Source: JAJNPS01 sp046589965 (GTDB lineage: Bacteria > Pseudomonadota > Alphaproteobacteria > Rhodobacterales > Rhodobacteraceae). Taken from it: 18,033 nt of DNA. The position numbers and the translations under genes were made by a program. Under the pieces are notes generated by a model, which did not search any database, was not told where the DNA came from, and saw only the letters and a list, made by a program, of their open reading frames with translations. The stretch spans positions 1 through 18,033 of the forward strand of contig JBKJVF010000151.1 of NCBI GenBank assembly GCA_046589965.1, given 5' to 3'. This document shows, in pieces, positions 14,491 to 18,033 of this stretch (position 1 is its first letter; the number at the start of each line of letters is the position of its first letter).

Positions 14491-14945
14491 GCCACCGCTG
14501 GATTGTGGCGTACGATCCACAGGTTTAGCGCCCCTGCGATTGTCACCCAAAGAAGGTAGGGCACGAACAACAGCCCCGCGATCAAGTCCAGCCGGAAAAA
14601 CGCAACCATCGTGAGCGCCACCAGCACCCAAAGCGCGATCAGCACCTTCAGCCCGGCGCGCGGACGCTGCTGGCCAAAGAACACCGGCGACCAAAGGACA
14701 TTGACCGCAATCTGTGCGGACCAAAGCGCCATCGCGACGCCTGACCCGGCCACCGGATGCACCCGCGCCGCCGCCGCAGCCATGAACAGATAAAGCGTCG
14801 TCCACACCACCGGAAACACCCAGTCAGGCGGTGTCCAGCTCGGCCGCGCCAATGTCTTGTACCAAGGCCCGGGCGGAAAAAGCGCACCAGATGCCGCAGC
14901 CCCGCCGCAGGCCAACACGAATGTCGCGAAAACCAGAATATCCAT
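14487..14945 (-). CDS. tspO: TspO/MBR family tryptophan-rich sensory protein
   Basis: This 152-residue, five-helix membrane protein matches Rhodobacter TspO along its length. Landmarks are WYKTLARPSWTPPDWVFPVVW (~28-48, longest identical-looking run), ALWSAQIAVNVLWSPVFFG (~73-91), FFRLDLIAGLLFVPYLLW and the NLWIVRHN end. In Rhodobacter sphaeroides TspO lies in the outer membrane, binds porphyrins and modulates pigment gene expression. The preferred start is ATG 14945, where family likeness begins; an upstream in-frame ATG (14978) and a TTG (15014) are possible, and none has a clear ribosome site. It follows crtI-crtB in the same direction with an 87-base gap, the order seen in Rhodobacter, so it is probably co-transcribed. 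Confidence 0.92.
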   Translation of the reverse strand: MDILVFATFVLACGGAAASGALFPPGPWYKTLARPSWTPPDWVFPVVWTTLYLFMAAAAARVHPVAGSGVAMALWSAQIAVNVLWSPVFFGQQRPRAGLKVLIALWVLVALTMVAFFRLDLIAGLLFVPYLLWVTIAGALNLWIVRHNPAVA

Positions 14946-15032
14946 CGCGTCGCGCGCCCCGCTGCTGGTTGGACCCATCTCAGAAGATAGAGGGAATGCC
15001 CGGCTTTGCCACAAACGGCAAGCAGCCTTGCA

Positions 15033-16043
15033 CTATTCGCCTGGAATCGTCCGGTCGCGCGCCTCAAGCTGCGCCAGCACGTTCAAGAGCGTGTCGCTGC
15101 GTGGACGGCGCGCGGAATGACGCGCGGCAGCCGACACCAGAAAGGCAACTTCGGCGGCAGGTGCGGCATGCAGGACCGCAGATCGCGGCATGGCGACGGT
15201 GACCCCGGCCCGCGCCACAGACAGCGCCAGCCAGCCGATCTTTTGCGCACGACCCGTCCGCGCACGTCGGGTCACGCTGTCAAACCCTGCGCGGCGCACC
15301 TCTCCACCGATCCCGTCATAGATGTGGCGCGCCGCATAGATACCCGGACGGCAGGCCGCCGGCAGCGCCGCCACCCCGGCCTCGGCGCGCGTGTAAAGCC
15401 GGTCCGCCTGCGCCAGCAGCCGTGCGACTGAACTGCGGATCACCGGGGTCGCCTGCGGATCGGCAAGAAAATCCTCCGGGTCCAGCCCGCCATCGCGCAG
15501 CCAGTCCAAGGGCAGATACAGCCGCCCCGCCCGCGCATCCTCGCCCACGTCGCGGGCAATATTGGTCAACTGCATCGCCAACCCCAGATCGCAGGCCCGT
15601 GCCAGCGCGTCGGCATCGCGCACCCGCATCAGCACGCACATCATGGCCCCCACGGCGGCGGCCACCCGCGCAGAATAGTCCAAGACCCCCGACAGCGTGT
15701 CATAGCGCCGCCCGATGGCATCCCAGGCCAGCCCCTCCAGCAGCGCTTCGGGCAGGGCCGCAGGCATCTCGAACGCCTCCACCACCCCGGCAAAGGCCCG
15801 GTCGGCAGGCGCATTGCGGGGGCGCCCTTCATAGACCATCGCCAGCCGGTCGCGCAGCGTCAAAACCGCATCGGCCTTGTCATCGCCTTCATCCACCGCG
15901 TCATCGGCAATCCGGCAGAACGCATAGAGCGCCAGCGCTGGCGCGCGGACCTTTTCGGGCAAAAGGCGTGAGGCCGCATGGAACGACAGCGACCCTGTCC
16001 GGATCGCGTCGCGGCACCAGTCCATGTCAGCGGCTGCAATCAT
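15033..16043 (-). CDS. crtB: Phytoene synthase
   Basis: This 336-residue enzyme joins two geranylgeranyl diphosphates head to head to make phytoene, the first committed step of carotenoid synthesis. The first Asp-rich motif is DDAVDEGDD (residues 47-55) within YAFCRIADD. The second is NIARDVGED (161-169), followed by GRLYLP; both bind Mg-diphosphate in the squalene/phytoene synthase fold. The start ATG overlaps the crtI stop (ATGA, 16043-16040), showing translational coupling. A second Met at residue 7 is a less likely start. Confidence 0.96.
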   Translation of the reverse strand: MIAAADMDWCRDAIRTGSLSFHAASRLLPEKVRAPALALYAFCRIADDAVDEGDDKADAVLTLRDRLAMVYEGRPRNAPADRAFAGVVEAFEMPAALPEALLEGLAWDAIGRRYDTLSGVLDYSARVAAAVGAMMCVLMRVRDADALARACDLGLAMQLTNIARDVGEDARAGRLYLPLDWLRDGGLDPEDFLADPQATPVIRSSVARLLAQADRLYTRAEAGVAALPAACRPGIYAARHIYDGIGGEVRRAGFDSVTRRARTGRAQKIGWLALSVARAGVTVAMPRSAVLHAAPAAEVAFLVSAAARHSARRPRSDTLLNVLAQLEARDRTIPGE

Positions 16044-17614
16044 TCGGCGGCAACTTTCATTGGCAATGGAATAAGCTCGCCCAAAGGCGCGTCCGGCACC
16101 AGTTTTCCCAAGACCTCTGCCGTCGCAATCACGCCCGGCACTCCGGCCCCGGGATGCGTGCCCGCCCCCGCCAGATACAGACCCGGCAGTTCCTCTGACA
16201 CGTTATGCGGCCGGAACCAGGCCGATTGCAGGATGCGCGGCTCGATCGAGAACCCCGCGCCATAAGGCGACAGATACCGGTCGCGAAACGTCTCGGGCGT
16301 GAAGACCAGGCTTTCGGTGACATGTTTCGACAGCCCCGGCATCAGCCGATCCTCCAGGATTTTCAGCATCTTGAGGCGATATGGTTCAGCCTCCTCTGCC
16401 CAATTCACGCCGCCATGACCCAGATGCGGCACCGGCGACAGGGCATAGAATGTATCGCCCCCGGCGGGCGCCACCGACGGATCGGTGACCGACGGGCGGT
16501 GGACATAAAGGCTCATGTCATCGGCCAGCACCCCGCGCCGGAAGATGTCCTTGATATGCTCGCCATAGCGCGGCCCGACGGCGATGGTGTGATGCCCCAC
16601 ATCGGGCCACAGATCGCGCGTACCGGACGTGCCGAAATACCAGACGTAAAGCCCCATCGACCACCGCGTACGGCGCAGGCGTGCAGGCGTCCAGCGCCGC
16701 CTTGGCCGGTTGCGCAACAGCCGATCATAGGTGTGGCCCGCATCGGCGTTGGACACCACGACCGATGCCGCGACCGTCTCGCCGCCCATCAGCCGCACGC
16801 CTGACGCGCGCGCCCCTGCCACCGTGATCTCGTCAACCTCGGTGTTATAGCGAACCGTGCCGCCCTGATCCTCGATCACGCTTGCCATCGCCTTGGCAAT
16901 CGCGGCGACCCCACCCATCGCGTAATGCACACCAAACGCCGCCTCCAGATGGCTGACAAGGGCATACATCGAGGTCACACGGAACGGATCACCGCCGATG
17001 AACAAAGGATGAAACGACAGCGCAAACCGCAGATGTTCGTCGCGCACCCGCCCCGCCGCATGGGCATAGACCGACCGGTCCGCGCGGTACCAGGCAAATT
17101 TGGGAAGGACCTTGATCAAATCCCAAAGCTTGTTCATCGGCCTGCGGCCCAGGTCCTCGAACCCGAATTTGTAGCGCGCCGTCGCGTCTTTGAGGAACTT
17201 TTGGTATCCCTCCGCATCGCCGGGCGATATGCGCGCCACCTCGGCCCGCATCGCCGCCGCGTCGCCGCGCATGGTGAAACTCTCTCCGTCCTGAAACCGG
17301 ATCTCGTAGAACGGGTCCATCGGAACCAGCGCCACGTCCCGATCAAAATCGCGCCCGCAATCGGCCCAAAGCGCACGCAGCACCTGCGGCACCGTCACGA
17401 TGGTCGGCCCCAGATCGAACCGGTGTCCGCCTTGGGTGATCTGCGACCCCCGGCCCCCCGGCACATCCAGCCGGTCGATGACCGTCACCCGGTAGCCCTT
17501 GGCCCCCAGCCGCATCGCGGCCGCCAGCCCCCCAAGCCCCGCGCCGATCACCACCGCATGCGGTTTTGCAGCGTCGCCGGCCGCCTTGTCATTCAGATAG
17601 GATCCATCGCTCAT
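16040..17614 (-). CDS. crtI: Phytoene desaturase (CrtI type)
   Basis: This 524-residue flavoprotein introduces several double bonds into phytoene. In purple bacteria of this group it yields mainly neurosporene, feeding spheroidene. The N-terminal FAD-binding site VVIGAGLGGLAAAMRLGAKG (~21-40) is followed by DVPGGRG (50-56). The C-terminal carotenoid desaturase signature is LPGLYLAGAGTHPGAGVPG (~479-497). Length is close to R. sphaeroides CrtI (about 518). The product (neurosporene or lycopene) cannot be decided from sequence. The start codon has no Shine-Dalgarno sequence and lies only six bases after a possible -10 element, suggesting a leaderless message. It heads the crtI-crtB-tspO operon, divergent from crtA. 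Confidence 0.96.
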   Translation of the reverse strand: MSDGSYLNDKAAGDAAKPHAVVIGAGLGGLAAAMRLGAKGYRVTVIDRLDVPGGRGSQITQGGHRFDLGPTIVTVPQVLRALWADCGRDFDRDVALVPMDPFYEIRFQDGESFTMRGDAAAMRAEVARISPGDAEGYQKFLKDATARYKFGFEDLGRRPMNKLWDLIKVLPKFAWYRADRSVYAHAAGRVRDEHLRFALSFHPLFIGGDPFRVTSMYALVSHLEAAFGVHYAMGGVAAIAKAMASVIEDQGGTVRYNTEVDEITVAGARASGVRLMGGETVAASVVVSNADAGHTYDRLLRNRPRRRWTPARLRRTRWSMGLYVWYFGTSGTRDLWPDVGHHTIAVGPRYGEHIKDIFRRGVLADDMSLYVHRPSVTDPSVAPAGGDTFYALSPVPHLGHGGVNWAEEAEPYRLKMLKILEDRLMPGLSKHVTESLVFTPETFRDRYLSPYGAGFSIEPRILQSAWFRPHNVSEELPGLYLAGAGTHPGAGVPGVIATAEVLGKLVPDAPLGELIPLPMKVAAE

Positions 17615-17620
17615 ACCGAG

Positions 17621-17648
17621 ATGATAGACTGTCCAATTTAATTTACAA
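17621..17648 (-). promoter_or_regulatory. Candidate crtI promoter
   Basis: On the - strand TTGTAA (17648-17643) and TATCAT (17626-17621) are 16 bases apart. The -10 ends six bases before the crtI ATG, which would place transcription start at or next to the A of the ATG. A PpsR-type site overlaps the -35 and spacer. Confidence 0.5.
17630..17647. promoter_or_regulatory. PpsR/CrtJ-type operator, crtI side
   Basis: This is a perfect TGT-N12-ACA with AT-rich inner part (CCAATTTAATTT). PpsR (CrtJ) binds this palindrome and represses bch, crt and puc genes under oxygen or light in Rhodobacter. Its location over the crtI promoter spacer fits repression. Confidence 0.8.
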
Positions 17649-17682
17649 GCTGTGCAGCCGCGGTACTTGACCGCAGCTTTGA

Positions 17683-17711
17683 TTGACAGTTTTCCCTTTC
17701 CCTTCAGGATT
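17683..17711 (+). promoter_or_regulatory. Candidate crtA promoter
   Basis: A consensus -35 TTGACA (17683-17688) is followed after 17 bases by AGGATT (17706-17711), a poor -10. The downstream PpsR-type site starts six bases later and would cover the transcription start. The -35 is convincing, the -10 is not. Confidence 0.4.
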
Positions 17712-17716
17712 TCCGC

Positions 17717-17734
17717 TGTAAGATTTCTCTGACA
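17717..17734. promoter_or_regulatory. PpsR/CrtJ-type operator, crtA side
   Basis: This is the second perfect TGT-N12-ACA, 87 bases (about eight helical turns) from the first. Paired sites in divergent crt/bch control regions are bound cooperatively by PpsR/CrtJ. It lies 22 bases before the proposed crtA start. Confidence 0.8.
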
Positions 17735-17745
17735 CTTTTACGTCC

Positions 17746-17758
17746 GGAGGTTCCCATT
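17746..17758 (+). promoter_or_regulatory. Shine-Dalgarno and ATT start of crtA
   Basis: GGAGG (17746-17750) is followed after five bases by ATT (17756-17758) in the crtA frame. No ATG, GTG or TTG exists in this frame between the upstream stop TGA (17684) and the GTG at 17795, which is already inside conserved sequence. The ribosome site therefore points to ATT as initiator. Confidence 0.6.
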
Positions 17759-18033
17759 CCCGTTGCCAGCCTCAGCTTTTTCCGCTTTGATTCGGTGTCA
17801 GCCAGGCTTTGGGTCATCGGGCAGATGGGGCTTGCGCGCCTGTCCCTGCGCCATGAACGCCGCGCGCTGTTCTGGAAGCTGTGCGGATCGGGCACAGGCG
17901 AAGGCTTTACCCCGCGCCCGAACTGGGCCGTCTGGTCCATCCTCGCCGTCTGGCCGGATGAGGCAACCGCCCGCGAACGGGTCAATGCCAACCCCGTCTG
18001 GCAACGCTGGCGCGCCAAGGCAGGCGAAAGCTT
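17756..18033 (+). CDS. crtA: Spheroidene monooxygenase (5' part only)
   Basis: The frame begins (I/M)PVASLSFFRFDS, continues LWVIGQMGLAR, FWKLCGSGTGEGFTPRPN and AVWSILAVWPD, and runs off the right edge after about 92 codons. These segments match the N-terminus of Rhodobacter CrtA, which oxidises spheroidene to spheroidenone with molecular oxygen (a heme-containing monooxygenase). The full protein is about 240-290 residues, so most of it lies beyond the window. The start is assigned to ATT 17756 by its Shine-Dalgarno spacing and family alignment; a base error turning ATG into ATT is the alternative. It is divergent from crtI and shares its regulatory region. In Rhodobacter the next gene would be bchI. 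Confidence 0.88.
   Translation, partial: MPVASLSFFRFDSVSARLWVIGQMGLARLSLRHERRALFWKLCGSGTGEGFTPRPNWAVWSILAVWPDEATARERVNANPVWQRWRAKAGES

Noticed and set aside
14946..15014. N-terminal extension of TspO from a TTG start
   Set aside because: The extra 23 residues have no counterpart in known TspO proteins and no ribosome site; likeness begins at the Met encoded at 14945.

Overview
The window looks like a chromosomal segment of a photosynthetic alphaproteobacterium of the Rhodobacteraceae (a Rhodobacter or Roseobacter relative). The evidence is the crtA / crtI-crtB-tspO arrangement typical of that family, two perfect TGT-N12-ACA sites (PpsR/CrtJ type) between crtI and crtA, the GC-rich DNA, and Hint-domain RTX proteins common in the family. 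The genus cannot be named from the sequence alone.

Layout. (1) 1-4659, + strand: a branched-chain-amino-acid-type (HAAT) ABC importer. It starts with the 3' part of a periplasmic binding protein, followed by livG, livF, livH and livM, which are tightly packed. (2) 4848-7265, +: an 805-residue flavoprotein fused to a GcvT-like folate domain (dimethylglycine/sarcosine dehydrogenase family). A nested inverted repeat in front of it could be an operator. (3) 7291-11895, - strand: a cluster of three Hint (hedgehog/intein) domain genes. They are an 879-residue RTX protein with a C-terminal Hint domain, a short Hint relative broken by a one-base frameshift in a 9-G run and lacking the catalytic residues, and an intact stand-alone Hint protein with a G-quadruplex motif in its leader. 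(4) 11896-12748: about 850 bases without a convincing gene, including a patch of about 38% GC next to tRNA-Leu(CAA) (12749-12832, -). (5) 12953-14490: a zinc metallopeptidase of the YpfJ family (-) and dsbB (+). (6) 14487-18033: an edge or fragment of a photosynthesis gene cluster. tspO, crtB and crtI lie on - and the start of crtA lies on +, diverging from a shared regulatory region.

How the parts work together. The importer and the flavoprotein could form an uptake and N-demethylation route for a methylated amino acid or amine, but this is inferred from proximity only. The crt genes make phytoene (CrtB), desaturate it (CrtI), and convert spheroidene to its keto form (CrtA). TspO is a membrane protein that modulates pigment gene expression in Rhodobacter. 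The PpsR-type sites suggest repression under oxygen or light.

The observations most worth a second look are: crtA has no ATG/GTG/TTG start and appears to begin with ATT behind a good Shine-Dalgarno sequence; crtI may be transcribed without a leader; the poly-G frameshift and catalytic loss in one Hint protein; the G-quadruplex motif in front of another; and the modular RTX - jelly-roll-like - RTX - Hint protein.
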